Shown piece by piece: positions 43,348-52,106 of a stretch of 64,000 nt of DNA. Under the pieces are notes generated by a model. It was not told where the DNA came from. It saw nothing but the letters and a program-made list of their open reading frames with translations, and ran no database searches. The DNA is from Pseudorhodoferax sp. Leaf265 (GTDB lineage Bacteria; Pseudomonadota; Gammaproteobacteria; Burkholderiales; Burkholderiaceae_C), in contig NZ_LMMT01000016.1 in NCBI RefSeq assembly GCF_001422365.1, positions 22,227-86,226 on the forward strand. Reading direction: 5' to 3'. Positions within the stretch are counted from its first letter, which is position 1, and every line of letters starts with the position of its first letter. The translations under genes were made by a program, and so were the position numbers.

Positions 43348-44046
43348 ATGAACACAGACACTGAAGAAGCAGCCGCCATCGGCGTGGCGCTGGACCGGTC
43401 GGCCCTTGCCGCGCTGTTGAACGAGCCCGGTCGCCGGATGCGTTTCGAGCGCTGCGTCTTCGACCAGCAGGACCTCGGCGGACTGGACCTGTCGGGTGCC
43501 AGCTTCGTCGCATGCAGCTTCGAGGGCACCGGCTTCGAGAAGGCCGTGCTGGCGCGCACCCTTTGGTCCCACTGCCGCGCGCCGTTCGCCAGGTTCGACA
43601 TGGCCGACCTCACCGAGGCGAGGTTCGAGGGCGGCGACTACAACAACGCGTCCTGGTCGCGCGCGCGGCTGTCGGCGGCGGCGTTCTCCGAAGCCAAGCT
43701 GACAGGGGCCAGCTTCCACCAGGCGCAGACGCTGGGCTTGAGCCTGCGCCATGCCATCCTGGTGAGTGCGGACCTGCGCGGCATCTCCTTCCGCAAGGCG
43801 CGGCTGGAAGGGCTGAACTTTGCCGAAGCCGACCTCGCCGGTTGCGACTTCAGCCAGGCGGTCCTCGTGGGCTGCAGCCTGCGGGACGCCAACCTCAAGG
43901 GCTGCAGCTTCCGCGATGCCGACCTGAGCGCCACCGAGCTGGGCGCGGTGCAGGTCGGCGACCTCGGCCAGCACTTCAAGGGGTGCATGCTGTCCACCGA
44001 GCAGGCGGCAGGCATCGTCGCCGCGCTCGGCATCACGGTGCTGTAG
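43348..44046 (+). CDS. pentapeptide-repeat protein
   Basis: The 232-aa protein is built from A(D/N)LxX-type pentapeptides that form a right-handed quadrilateral beta helix: DLSGASFVACSFEG, FARFDMADLTEARFEGGDYNNAS, ADLRGISFRKARLEGLNFAEADLAG and ANLKGCSFRDADLSATEL. Such proteins can mimic DNA (Qnr type) or serve as scaffolds; the interrupted Qnr loop pattern is not obvious, so no resistance role is claimed. It precedes bluB by 4 bp and is probably co-transcribed with it. Confidence 0.9.
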   Translation: MNTDTEEAAAIGVALDRSALAALLNEPGRRMRFERCVFDQQDLGGLDLSGASFVACSFEGTGFEKAVLARTLWSHCRAPFARFDMADLTEARFEGGDYNNASWSRARLSAAAFSEAKLTGASFHQAQTLGLSLRHAILVSADLRGISFRKARLEGLNFAEADLAGCDFSQAVLVGCSLRDANLKGCSFRDADLSATELGAVQVGDLGQHFKGCMLSTEQAAGIVAALGITVL

Positions 44047-44050
44047 CGCG

Positions 44051-44734
44051 GTGCCGCATCCTCCCTTGCCCACCGCGCCGGACGGCGTGTCCGGCACCCG
44101 CTTCGGCGCGCAGGACCGCGCCAGCCTGTACGGCGTGCTGCAGGAGCGCCGCGACATGCGGCATTTCGTGCCCGGGCAGACGGTGCCGGACGCGGTGCTT
44201 GCGCGCGTGCTGCATGCCGCGCACTGCGCACCCTCGGTCGGCCTCATGCAGCCCTGGCGGCTGATCCGCGTGCGCGACGCTGCGCTGCGCGAAGGCATCG
44301 CGCAGCTGGTGGAACAGGAGCGGCTGGCCACGGCCGCGGCCATGCAGGAGCGCAGTGCCGAGTTCCTCGCGCTCAAGGTCGAGGGCGTGCGCGACTGCGC
44401 CGAACTGCTGGTGGCGGTGCTGGCGCCGGACGACGGCACGCTGTTCGGCCGGCGCACCATGCCGCGCGACATGGCGCTGTGCTCGGCCGCCTGTGCGGTC
44501 CAGAACCTGTGGCTCGCGGCGCGGGCCGAGAACCTGGGGCTGGGCTGGGTCTCGCTGTTCGAACCCGCGGCGCTGGGCCAGCTGCTGCAGCTGCCCGAGG
44601 GCGCGCAGGCCATCGCCGTGCTGTGCCTGGGGCCGGTGCCGGCCTTCTATCCGAAGCCCATGCTTGAGCTGCAGGACTGGCGCCACGGCCGGCCGCTCGA
44701 GGAGATGGTCGCCACCGACCGCTGGCCAGGCTAA
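44051..44734 (+). CDS. bluB: 5,6-dimethylbenzimidazole synthase BluB
   Basis: BluB converts reduced FMN and oxygen to 5,6-dimethylbenzimidazole, the lower ligand of cobalamin. The 227-aa nitroreductase-fold protein has LQERRDMRHFVPGQTVPDAVL, AAHCAPSVGLMQPWRLIRV, ALKVEGVRDCAELLVAVL and ENLGLGWVSLFEPAALG, all family marks. It starts from GTG at 44051. No other cobalamin genes are visible. Its stop overlaps that of the convergent LysR gene. Confidence 0.93.
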   Translation: MPHPPLPTAPDGVSGTRFGAQDRASLYGVLQERRDMRHFVPGQTVPDAVLARVLHAAHCAPSVGLMQPWRLIRVRDAALREGIAQLVEQERLATAAAMQERSAEFLALKVEGVRDCAELLVAVLAPDDGTLFGRRTMPRDMALCSAACAVQNLWLAARAENLGLGWVSLFEPAALGQLLQLPEGAQAIAVLCLGPVPAFYPKPMLELQDWRHGRPLEEMVATDRWPG

Positions 44735-45618
44735 GCGCCTGGCCCCGCCTGCGCGCGCAGCCAGGCCAGCACCGCGCCGGTCGCGGCATCCGGGCTGGGC
44801 TCCACCCGTGTGACCAGGTGGTAGGCGTGGCCGGCGATGGCCGGGCCGAAGGGCTGGACGAGCTGGCCCGAGGCGAGCTCCTGCGCCACCATCGCCAGGC
44901 TCAGCAGCGCGACGCCCTGGCCGGCCACGGCCGCCTGGATGGCATGCCCCTCGTCGGAGTAGCGCAGCTGGGCCTGCGTGGCGTTGCGCTGCAGGCCCGC
45001 GCGGGCGAACCAGCCCTCCCAGGTCGGGTTGGCCGGCGACGCGTTCTTCCAGTCGAAGTGGATCAGCCGCGCCGTGGCCAGGTCGGCGGTGCCGGCCACG
45101 CGCAGCAGCGGATTGGCCACCGGCGCGTAGCTGTCTTCGAACAGAACCTCGGCCACGAGGCCAGGGTAGGGGCCGCGCCCGTAGCGGACCGCGATGGCCA
45201 CCTCGCGCCTGCGCATGTCCACGGGTTCGTCGGAGGCATGCAGCTGCAGGTCGATCTGCGGATGCCGCGCGTGGAAGTGCGCCAGCCGCGGGATCAGCCA
45301 CTTGGCCGTGAAGGCATTGGTGGCCGAGATCGTCACCCGGGCCCGCTGGTCCGGCTGGCGCAGGCGCTGCAGCACGGCCTCGAAGGCGTCGAAGCCCTGC
45401 TGCAGCACGGGGTACAGCTGCGCACCGGCCTCGGTCAGGCGCACCTGCCGCACCGCGCGCGCGAACAGCGCCAGCCCCAGCGACTCCTCCAGCGCGCGGA
45501 TCTGGTGGCTGATGGCCGTGGGGGTCACGGCCAGTTCTTCGGCGGCGCGCTTGAAGCTGGCGTGGCGTGCCGCGGCCTCGAAGGCACGCAGCGCAGAGAG
45601 CGGGGGCAGGCGGCGCAC
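44731..45618 (-). CDS. LysR-family regulator, GcvA-like
   Basis: The 295-aa regulator (GTG start at 45618) has a LysR winged helix (LPPLSALRAFEAAARHASFKRAAEELAVTPTAISHQIRALEESL at about 4-46) and a type 2 periplasmic-binding effector domain (ARVTISATNAFTAKWLIPRLAHFHARHPQIDL). The GcvA-type helix sequence is evident. It is divergent from the RidA/OYE operon with a 154-bp gap that carries two ATTCATC direct repeats, so it probably controls that pair. Confidence 0.93.
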   Translation of the reverse strand: MRRLPPLSALRAFEAAARHASFKRAAEELAVTPTAISHQIRALEESLGLALFARAVRQVRLTEAGAQLYPVLQQGFDAFEAVLQRLRQPDQRARVTISATNAFTAKWLIPRLAHFHARHPQIDLQLHASDEPVDMRRREVAIAVRYGRGPYPGLVAEVLFEDSYAPVANPLLRVAGTADLATARLIHFDWKNASPANPTWEGWFARAGLQRNATQAQLRYSDEGHAIQAAVAGQGVALLSLAMVAQELASGQLVQPFGPAIAGHAYHLVTRVEPSPDAATGAVLAWLRAQAGPGA

Positions 45619-45642
45619 GGGTCAGTGGTATTGGTGAGATGG

Positions 45643-45668
45643 ATTCATCTGTTGCCTGATTATTCATC
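45643..45668. promoter_or_regulatory. possible LysR operator: ATTCATC direct repeats
   Basis: ATTCATC occurs at 45643-45649 and 45662-45668, 19 bp apart, in the divergent LysR/RidA region. The repeats could be part of the LysR binding region. The T-N11-A box is not clean, hence tentative. Confidence 0.35.
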
Positions 45669-45772
45669 GTTTGTCCAAGAGATTGAGTGGCGAGAAGATG
45701 CGTTCCTTCCCGCAGAAGGGTGAAAAGAGATCACCTGTTCTGCGCCCTTCACCGCAACCGAGGAACACCTCC

Positions 45773-46168
45773 ATGCTGGAACGCATCACCACCGAGCCCG
45801 ACCACTACGCGCCCTACCTGTTGTCCCAGGGCATCCGCTTCGGCGATCTCGTCTTCATTTCCGGCCAGGCCGGTGCCGGCGCGGACGGCCGCATCGTCGA
45901 AGGCGGCTTCCTGGCCCAGGGCCGGCAGGCCTTCGCCAACCTGGGCCGGGCGCTGGAAGCCGGTGGCTCGCGGCTGGACCGCGTCATCAAGGTCACGATC
46001 TTCGTGACCGACATGGCGCATTTCCAGGACGTGGTGGCGCTGCGCCGCGAGTTCTTCAGCGCGCCCTATCCGGCCGACACCATCGCCGAGGTGCGCGCGC
46101 TGTACGACCCCCAGGCCTGCATCGAGATCGAAGCGATCGCAGCCGTCGGTGCGGCCGCGGGGCGGTGA
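45773..46168 (+). CDS. RidA-family deaminase (reactive intermediate deaminase)
   Basis: RidA-type proteins hydrolyse 2-aminoacrylate and related imines. The 131-aa product shows RFGDLVFISGQAGAG, FANLGRALEAGGSRLDRVIKVTIFVTDMAHF, and IEIEAIAAVGAA near the end. The length is typical (about 125-130). It begins after an AGGAAC site, is divergent from the LysR gene, and its stop overlaps the region before the flavin oxidoreductase start, so both are probably one operon. Some RidA homologues act on specific catabolic intermediates. Confidence 0.92.
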   Translation: MLERITTEPDHYAPYLLSQGIRFGDLVFISGQAGAGADGRIVEGGFLAQGRQAFANLGRALEAGGSRLDRVIKVTIFVTDMAHFQDVVALRREFFSAPYPADTIAEVRALYDPQACIEIEAIAAVGAAAGR

Positions 46169-46170
46169 GC

Positions 46171-47298
46171 ATGGAACACCAAGATCGCCAGCGGCTGTCG
46201 CAGCCGCTCGCACTGGGGCGGCTGGCGCTGGCCAACCGCCTGGCGGTGGCGCCCATGACGCGTGTGAGCGCATCGGCCCAGGGCCTTCCCACGCCGCGCA
46301 TGGCGGACTACTACCGCAGCTTCGCCGCAGGCGGCTTCGGCCTCGTCATCACCGAAGGCCTGTACACCGACACGGACCACGCGCAGGGCTACCTGTTCCA
46401 GCCGGGCCTGGCCGATGCGGCGCAGCAGCAGGCCTGGCGCGGCATCGTGGCCGGCGTGCGGGCGCAGGGCGCGCGCATGGTGGCCCAGCTCATGCACGCC
46501 GGGGCGCTGTCGCAGGGCAACCCGCACCGCGCGGGCACGGTGGGGCCGTCGGCCGTGCAACCCGTGGGCCGGCAGATGCCGTTCTACCGGGGCAGCGGCG
46601 CCTACCCAGTGCCCAGGGCCATGGCGCAGCAGGAGATCGCGCAGGCCGTGCAGGGCTTCGCGCTGGCGGCCCGGCGCGCGCAGCAGGCGGGCTTCGACGG
46701 CGTGGAGATCCATGGCGCCAACGGCTACCTGCTCGACCAGTTCCTCTCGGAGGGCAGCAACCTGCGCGAGGACGGCTACGGCGGCCCCCTGGCAGGCCGC
46801 TTGCGCCTGATCGGCGAAGTCGTGCGCGCGGTCCGCGCGGCCGTCGGCCCGGACTGCGTGGTCGGCCTGCGCATCTCCCAGGCCAAGGTCAACGACTTCA
46901 CCCACAAGTGGCGGGGCGGCGAGCCCGAGGCGCGCGCGCTGTTCGAGACGCTGGGCCGGCTGCCGCTCGACTACCTGCACACCACCGAGCACATGGCCTG
47001 GCAGCCGGCCTTCGCCGCCGGCCCCAGCCTCGCCGCCCTGGCCAAGCGCCATGCCGGCCTGCCGGTGCTGGCCAACGGTGGCCTGCACGACCCCGTGCGG
47101 GCGGCCGGCATGCTGGCGCGCGGCGAGGCCGATGTCGTCGCGCTGGGCCGCGGTGCGCTGGCGCATCCGGACTGGCCCCGGCGTGTCGCGCAGGGCTTGC
47201 CGCTGCAGGACTTCGACGCCGGCCTGCTGGCACCGATTGCCGATCTGGCGCATGCCGACCTGTACCGGGCGCAGCAGGGGGCGGCTGCGGATTCCTGA
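46171..47298 (+). CDS. NADH:flavin oxidoreductase, old yellow enzyme family
   Basis: A 375-aa TIM-barrel FMN enzyme (a GTG at 46165 is an alternative start). The signature HGANGYLLDQFLSEGSNLREDGYGG near residues 180-204 is split here as HGANGYLLDQFLSEG and NLREDGYGG. AHQ-type MVAQLMHAGALSQ and VLANGGL with GEADVVALGRGALAHPDW near the end are also family marks. Such enzymes reduce activated alkenes, nitro compounds or peroxides. It is downstream of RidA and likely under the LysR regulator. Confidence 0.94.
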   Translation: MEHQDRQRLSQPLALGRLALANRLAVAPMTRVSASAQGLPTPRMADYYRSFAAGGFGLVITEGLYTDTDHAQGYLFQPGLADAAQQQAWRGIVAGVRAQGARMVAQLMHAGALSQGNPHRAGTVGPSAVQPVGRQMPFYRGSGAYPVPRAMAQQEIAQAVQGFALAARRAQQAGFDGVEIHGANGYLLDQFLSEGSNLREDGYGGPLAGRLRLIGEVVRAVRAAVGPDCVVGLRISQAKVNDFTHKWRGGEPEARALFETLGRLPLDYLHTTEHMAWQPAFAAGPSLAALAKRHAGLPVLANGGLHDPVRAAGMLARGEADVVALGRGALAHPDWPRRVAQGLPLQDFDAGLLAPIADLAHADLYRAQQGAAADS

Positions 47299-47320
47299 GC
47301 CGTGCGGGCGCGGACCGGGC

Positions 47321-47683
47321 TCAGAGTTCGCCGCCCGGCAGCGCACCCGCGCGCTGCGCCTGCACGGCCTGCGCGCGCACCTCGGCGCGCGTCGTGTCGC
47401 GGTGGTCGGCTGCCAGCTGGCCGATGTCGCCGACTTCGCCCGTGGGCACGGGGCCGGACGCAGCCAGTTCGCGCAGCACCTGCGCGCGGCTCAGCGGCTG
47501 GCCGCTGGCGGGCGCCGTCCAGACGCCGGCTTCGCCGCCGGCCGGCAGCTGGCCACGGGCCTGCGCCTGCAACACCTCGGCGCGCACCTGTTCGCGCGTG
47601 CGCGGCGCGTCGGATGCGAAGGCGGGCTGGGACAGGCCGAACACGGCGGTCAGGGAGAGCAGCAGGGCGGAGGTGCGAGGCAT
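47321..47683 (-). CDS. DUF4148 small exported protein
   Basis: The 120-aa protein has a signal peptide (residues 1-23, FGLSQPAFAS) and two copies of a TRxxVxAExxQAxxxGxLP pattern (RTREQVRAEVLQAQARGQLP and TTRAEVRAQAVQAQRAGALP), as in DUF4148. These are common periplasmic proteins in Burkholderiales of unknown role. A good AAAGGAAA site precedes the ATG. It lies just downstream of the CopS gene, and a CusR-like palindrome at 47769-47786 is about 90 bp upstream of its start. Confidence 0.9.
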   Translation of the reverse strand: MPRTSALLLSLTAVFGLSQPAFASDAPRTREQVRAEVLQAQARGQLPAGGEAGVWTAPASGQPLSRAQVLRELAASGPVPTGEVGDIGQLAADHRDTTRAEVRAQAVQAQRAGALPGGEL

Positions 47684-47749
47684 GGTGTTTCCTTTGTCGA
47701 ATGGTCCGCGCGGTGTTGCGCGGTGCCTTGCATTCTGGAAATCCAAACC

Positions 47750-49096
47750 TCAGGAAGCCGCACCGTCCGATGACGTTTGCGTCATCTGCGCATCGCCAAG
47801 CCACAGGCCGATGCAGGTGCGCCCCCCGGCCGACTCGGCCAGCGTGCCGCCGCCGTGCATGCGCGCGATCGCGGCCACGATGGCCAGGCCCAGGCCATGG
47901 TGCTGGTCGGCCTGGCTGCGCGCGGGGTCGGCGCGGAAGAAGCGGTCGAACAGGCGCGGCAGGTGCTCGGGCGCGGTGGTGGCGCCCTGGTTCTCCACCG
48001 TGATCGCAGTGCGGCCGTCCTGGCGGGCGATGGCCAGCAGCACCGTGCTGCCCGGCGTGGCGTGCCGCGTGGCATTGCCGAGCAGGTTGGACAGTGCGCG
48101 TTGCAGCAGGCCGGCATCGACCGCGGCGGCCGCGTCGCCGGCGATGCGCACCGAGAGCGCGGCCTGCTGCAGCGCGGCCTCGTGGAATTCGGCCACCTCG
48201 GCTGCCAGCGTGGCGAGGCTGGCCACCTGCGTGCGCCGCGCGCTGCTGCCGCGCTGCGCGCGCGAGAGGAACAGCATGTCGGCCACGATGTGGGCGAGCC
48301 GGTCGAGTTCCTCGAGGTTGGAGCCCAGCACCTCCTGCAGTTCGGCCGCGCTGTGCGCGCGGCGCAGCGCCAGTTCGCTGCCGCTGATCAGCGTGGCCAG
48401 CGGGGTGTTGAGCTCGTGCGCGACGTCGGCGTTGAAGGCCTCCATTTGCGCGTAGGCGGTGGCCAGGCGGTCCAGCAGCGCGTTGAACTGCGCGATCAGG
48501 GGTTGCAGTTCGGCCGGCTGGGCGCGGCCGTCCAGTCGCTGGGCCAAGGTGTCGGCGTCGAGTCGGCCGGTCTGCGCTGCGAGTTGGCGCAGCGGCCCCA
48601 GGCCCAGGCGCACGAGCAGCCAGCCGCCCAGCGAAATCACCGCCGTGCCGCCCAGCGCCGCCAGCAGCAACAGCCAGGCCATGCGCTGCAGCAGGGCCGC
48701 GTCGGCGCGCGGGTCCAGTTGCAGCGTGGCCTGCACGGGCGCGGGCCAGCCATCGACGGTCACGGCGAAACGGTGCGCGGGGGCCGGCACGTCCGCAGGC
48801 AGGGGCCGCGCGAACACGGTGCGGCCGGCGCCGTCGGTGAGCGTCAGCGCCAGGTCGCCATGGCCGGCAAGCATGTCGTCCAGCAGGTGCGGCAGCTCCT
48901 CGGGGCGGTGGTCGGCGCGGCCCTCGGCCAGCAGTTCGCGTACGGCAGTTTCCTTCTGCGCCAGCGTTTCGTGGCGGCGCTGCGCCAGCGTCCAGTCCAA
49001 TGCGAGGTACAGCGCGCCACAGACCAGGCCGAGCCCCGCCAGCGACTGCAGCGCGAGCCACAGCGACAGCCGCGCGCGCAGGCTCTTTGCGCTCAT
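47750..49096 (-). CDS. heavy-metal sensor histidine kinase (CusS/CopS-like)
   Basis: The 448-aa kinase has TM1 at about 8-33 and TM2 at about 138-163, with a periplasmic sensor loop of about 105 residues. HAMP follows, then HisKA with His227 in [25 protein letters not shown] and HATPase motifs ([38 protein letters not shown]). It overlaps the response regulator stop (ATGA). It resembles copper/silver or Co/Zn/Cd sensors and probably controls the efflux genes to the right and perhaps DUF4148. The metal is unproven. Confidence 0.93.
   Translation of the reverse strand: MSAKSLRARLSLWLALQSLAGLGLVCGALYLALDWTLAQRRHETLAQKETAVRELLAEGRADHRPEELPHLLDDMLAGHGDLALTLTDGAGRTVFARPLPADVPAPAHRFAVTVDGWPAPVQATLQLDPRADAALLQRMAWLLLLAALGGTAVISLGGWLLVRLGLGPLRQLAAQTGRLDADTLAQRLDGRAQPAELQPLIAQFNALLDRLATAYAQMEAFNADVAHELNTPLATLISGSELALRRAHSAAELQEVLGSNLEELDRLAHIVADMLFLSRAQRGSSARRTQVASLATLAAEVAEFHEAALQQAALSVRIAGDAAAAVDAGLLQRALSNLLGNATRHATPGSTVLLAIARQDGRTAITVENQGATTAPEHLPRLFDRFFRADPARSQADQHHGLGLAIVAAIARMHGGGTLAESAGGRTCIGLWLGDAQMTQTSSDGAAS
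47769..47786. promoter_or_regulatory. second CusR-like box in the 3' end of the sensor gene
   Basis: GATGACGTTTGCGTCATC has GATGACG/CGTCATC-type arms like the intergenic box at 49804-49821 with an imperfect centre. It lies in the coding end of the sensor gene, about 90-100 bp upstream of DUF4148, so it may let CopR control that gene. Confidence 0.4.
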
Positions 49097-49770
49097 GCGC
49101 GCACTTCGAGCACGTAGCCCATGCCGCGCACCGTGTGCAGCAGCGGCCGTTCGAACGGCCGGTCCAGCTTGTCGCGCAGCCGGCGCACGGCGACCTCGAC
49201 GATGTTGGTCTCGCTGTCGAAGTTCATGCCCCAGACCTGGGCCGCCAGTTCGGTGCGCGAGAGCACCGCGCCCTGGCGGCGCAGCAGCAGCGTGAGCAGG
49301 TTGAACTCCTTGTTGGTCAGGTCCACGCGCTGGCCGGCGCGCGTGACGCGGCGGCGGATCAGGTCGACCTCGAGGTCGGCCAGGCGCAGCACCGTGGCCT
49401 CGGCCGGCGTGCTGCTGGCGCGGCGCAGCAGCACCTGGATGCGCGCCACGAGTTCGGAGAACGCGAAGGGCTTGACCAGGTAGTCGTCGGCGCCGCTGCG
49501 CAGGCCGCGCACGCGGTCCTCGACCTCGCCGCGCGCGGTCAGCATGAGCACGGGGGTCTGGCGGCTCTGGCGCAGCGCGGCCAGCACGGCGAAGCCGTCC
49601 AGGCCGGGCAGCATGCCGTCGAGCACGACGAGGTCGTAGGCGTGCTGCAGCGCAGCCTCCAGGCCGGTCACGCCGTCGTGCGCCACATCCACTGCGAAGC
49701 CTTCCTCGCGCAGGCCCTTGTGCAGGTACTGCGCGAGCTTGGTTTCGTCTTCGATCACAAGCAGTTGCAT
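49093..49770 (-). CDS. OmpR-type response regulator, CusR/CopR-like
   Basis: A 225-aa regulator with a receiver domain ([27 protein letters not shown], Asp51 in VVLDGMLPG, Lys in [11 protein letters not shown]) and an OmpR-type winged helix ([39 protein letters not shown]). [17 protein letters not shown] is the typical end. The gene overlaps copS and is divergent from czcI. The palindrome at 49804-49821, 34 bp upstream of its ATG, is an excellent candidate site for autoregulation and efflux control. Confidence 0.95.
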   Translation of the reverse strand: MQLLVIEDETKLAQYLHKGLREEGFAVDVAHDGVTGLEAALQHAYDLVVLDGMLPGLDGFAVLAALRQSRQTPVLMLTARGEVEDRVRGLRSGADDYLVKPFAFSELVARIQVLLRRASSTPAEATVLRLADLEVDLIRRRVTRAGQRVDLTNKEFNLLTLLLRRQGAVLSRTELAAQVWGMNFDSETNIVEVAVRRLRDKLDRPFERPLLHTVRGMGYVLEVRA

Positions 49771-49803
49771 GCGGCATTGTGGGCCGCGTGGAGACGCGAT
49801 TCC

Positions 49804-49821
49804 GATGACAAATTTGTCATC
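49804..49821. promoter_or_regulatory. CusR-type operator palindrome between regulator and efflux operon
   Basis: GATGACAAATTTGTCATC is a perfect 18-bp palindrome. Its core TGACAA-NN-TTGTCA matches the known CusR/CopR box. It lies in the 122-bp gap between the minus-strand regulator (ATG at 49770) and the plus-strand czcI, so it can serve both. Confidence 0.85.
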
Positions 49822-49892
49822 CGCGTTGCCGCCAAGGTGGCACGTGGGGCCGCTACACTCGCGCCGCTGCTGCAATGCAGCAACCCTATGCC

Positions 49893-50237
49893 ATGCGCCG
49901 TTTCCTCTCCGTCGTGCTGATGCTCGTGCTGATGCTGCAGGCCACCTGGTCCGCGGCGGCCGAGGTGTGCCAGCACGAGCCGGTGAAGGCCGAGGCGCAC
50001 TTCGGCCACCACGTGCACCTGGATGCGGACGAGCCGGCGCACGGCGGCAGTGGGCCGCAGGTGCCGCACCTCGACTGCGTGGGCTGCCACGGTGGCATGT
50101 GCGCCGTGCTGCTCGGCTGGCCGGCTGCGGTGCCGGCCGCCGTGCCCGATGCCAGCCATGCCACACCGTACCGCCGCAGCATCACCGATGGACAGCCCGA
50201 GCCGCTGATCCGTCCGCCACACCGCCTCCTCGCCTGA
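49893..50237 (+). CDS. CzcI-family periplasmic protein
   Basis: The 114-aa protein starts with [23 protein letters not shown], a signal peptide, then [19 protein letters not shown] and [12 protein letters not shown], Cys- and His-rich sequence as in CzcI from cobalt-zinc-cadmium loci. CzcI is a small periplasmic regulator or metal binder at the head of czc operons. An ATG at 49875 is an alternative start. It precedes the CzcC-like gene by 72 bp and is the first gene after the CusR-type box. Confidence 0.85.
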   Translation: MRRFLSVVLMLVLMLQATWSAAAEVCQHEPVKAEAHFGHHVHLDADEPAHGGSGPQVPHLDCVGCHGGMCAVLLGWPAAVPAAVPDASHATPYRRSITDGQPEPLIRPPHRLLA

Positions 50238-50309
50238 GCCCTTTCGGCTTCGGTCGGCCCCGCTGCGGGCCGGTTCGCGGACACGCCGTCCGCTCCCACG
50301 AGGATTCGC

Positions 50310-51560
50310 ATGCTTTGGAAGTTTTCGCCCCGGTGGGCACCGCGCCGGCTGGGTGCTGCCGTGCTGGTGCTGGCGGCTTTGCCCGTCCTGGCCCAATCTC
50401 CGGCCGCGCCGCCCGCCAACCTGGCCGAGGCCTTCGCCCAGGCCTGGGCACGCCAGCCCGAACAGGCGGCCGCGCAGGCGCGCCGTGACGCCAGCGGGGC
50501 CCAGCGTGCCGCGGCCGAGCGCTGGACGCCCGAGCCGCCGGCCCTGCAGGCTTCTCTGAAGTCCGACAGGCTGACCGGCAACGACGGCGCCTACGAGATC
50601 GAGGCCGGCGTGTCGGTGCCCCTGTGGCTGCCGCGCGAACGCGCTTTGACGCAGGCCCAGGCCGACGCCGAAGGCTTGGCGCTGGAGAGCCGGCTGCGCG
50701 CCATGCAGTGGCGCCTGGCCGGCCAGCTGCGCGAGGCCTGGTGGGGCTGGCAGCTGGCGTTGCTGGAGCAGCAGGCCGCGCTGGCGCGGCACGACAACGC
50801 GGCGCAGCTGGCCCGCGACGTGGCACGCCGCGTGGCGGCCGGCGATCTGTCGCGGGCCGACCAGAACCAGGCCGACGGCGCCGTGGCCACCGCCCAGGCC
50901 GAGCAGGCCGAGGCAGAAGCCGCACTGGTTCAGGCGCGCCAGGCCCTGGCCGCGCTGGGCGTGGCGGCGCCCGGCGCCGGCGGTGCCGAGCCACGGCCGG
51001 CCACCCTGGTCGACCCCACGCCCGCCGCCGACCACCCGGCGCTGGCCGAACTCGACGACCGCGCCCGGCTGGCGCGCCATGCGCAGGAGCTGGCCGCCGT
51101 GCAAAAGCGCGCCAACCCCGAGCTGACGCTGCTGGCCGGCCGCGAGCGCGGTGCGCGCGGCGAGCCCTACGCGCGCAGCCTGAGCTTCGGTGTGCGCGTG
51201 CCGCTGGGCTCGTCCTCTGGCCACCGGGTCAAGGTGGCCATGGCCAGCGCCGAGCGCATCGAGGCCGAGCAGGCGCATCTGCTCGAAGTGCAGCGCCTGG
51301 CCGCCGACAGCGCGGCCGCGCAGGCACGCCTGGCCGCCGCCAGTGCCGTGGCCGAGGCCAGTGCGCGGCGCGTGGCGCTGGCGCAGCAGACGCGCGGCTT
51401 CTACGACAAGTCGTTCCGGCTCGGCGAGAGCGATCTGCCGACACGCCTGCGTGTGGAGCAGGAAGCCCACGAGGCCGAGCGCCAGAGTGCGCGCGCCCGC
51501 GTGGCCGTAGACCAGGCTGTCTCCACACTGCGCCAGGCCTTGGGCCTGCTGCCGCAATAA
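50310..51560 (+). CDS. outer-membrane efflux channel, CzcC-like (TolC family)
   Basis: A 416-aa TolC-fold protein: signal peptide to about residue 30 (VLAALPVLAQS), then paired helical regions with YEIEAGVSVPLWLPRERALTQAQA and LTLLAGRERGARGEPYARSLSFGVRVPLGSSS, which are strand-turn signatures of the barrel. It provides the outer-membrane exit for the RND pump encoded downstream. The order I-C-B-A matches known metal efflux operons. Confidence 0.9.
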   Translation: MLWKFSPRWAPRRLGAAVLVLAALPVLAQSPAAPPANLAEAFAQAWARQPEQAAAQARRDASGAQRAAAERWTPEPPALQASLKSDRLTGNDGAYEIEAGVSVPLWLPRERALTQAQADAEGLALESRLRAMQWRLAGQLREAWWGWQLALLEQQAALARHDNAAQLARDVARRVAAGDLSRADQNQADGAVATAQAEQAEAEAALVQARQALAALGVAAPGAGGAEPRPATLVDPTPAADHPALAELDDRARLARHAQELAAVQKRANPELTLLAGRERGARGEPYARSLSFGVRVPLGSSSGHRVKVAMASAERIEAEQAHLLEVQRLAADSAAAQARLAAASAVAEASARRVALAQQTRGFYDKSFRLGESDLPTRLRVEQEAHEAERQSARARVAVDQAVSTLRQALGLLPQ

Positions 51561-51581
51561 CACCTTCGCGAAAGCACCTTC

Positions 51582-52106
51582 ATGCGATTCCTTCTGTTGA
51601 CCCTGGCGCTGCTGTTGGGCAGCCCTGCGCACGCTGGCGATGGCCACGACCATGGTGGCGCCGAGCCGGCAACCGCCGGCCCGGCCCTGCCACGCTTCGC
51701 CGCCACCTCGGACCTGTTCGAACTGGTCGGCGTGCTCGACGGCCACCATCTGCGCGTCTGGCTGGACCACGCGCCCAGCAATGCCCCCGTGGAGAACGCC
51801 CAGCTGGCGCTGGAACTGAACGGCCAGGCCCTCACGCTGAAGCCCGTGGGCGCCGGCGAATTCGAGGCCGAGCTGGCCGCCGAGCCGGGCCCTGGCACGC
51901 ACCCGGTGACGGCCACCGTCACGGCAGGCGCCGATGCCGACCTGCTGGCCGGCGAGCTGGACATCCATGCCGAGGCGGTTGCCCAAGCGCCGCACGCGGA
52001 CGGTTGGCGCGTCTGGGCGCCGTGGGCCGGTGGCGGCCTGGTGGTCGTCCTCGCGCTGGCGGCCCTGTTCCAACGCCGCAGCACCAGGCTGGGAGCCGTC
52101 GCATGA
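51582..52106 (+). CDS. periplasmic His-tagged protein with C-terminal membrane segment, efflux accessory
   Basis: The 174-aa protein has a signal peptide followed by GDGHDHGGAEPAT, a histidine-rich putative metal site. The middle (about 40-130) is a beta-rich FixH/CzcB-N-like domain (DGHHLRVWLDHAP; LALELNGQALTLKPVG), and residues about 148-165 form one membrane segment. It overlaps the next gene (ATGA), whose product begins with almost the same GEGHDHGGAP leader. It probably delivers metal to or anchors the adaptor, which is inference. Confidence 0.72.
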   Translation: MRFLLLTLALLLGSPAHAGDGHDHGGAEPATAGPALPRFAATSDLFELVGVLDGHHLRVWLDHAPSNAPVENAQLALELNGQALTLKPVGAGEFEAELAAEPGPGTHPVTATVTAGADADLLAGELDIHAEAVAQAPHADGWRVWAPWAGGGLVVVLALAALFQRRSTRLGAVA

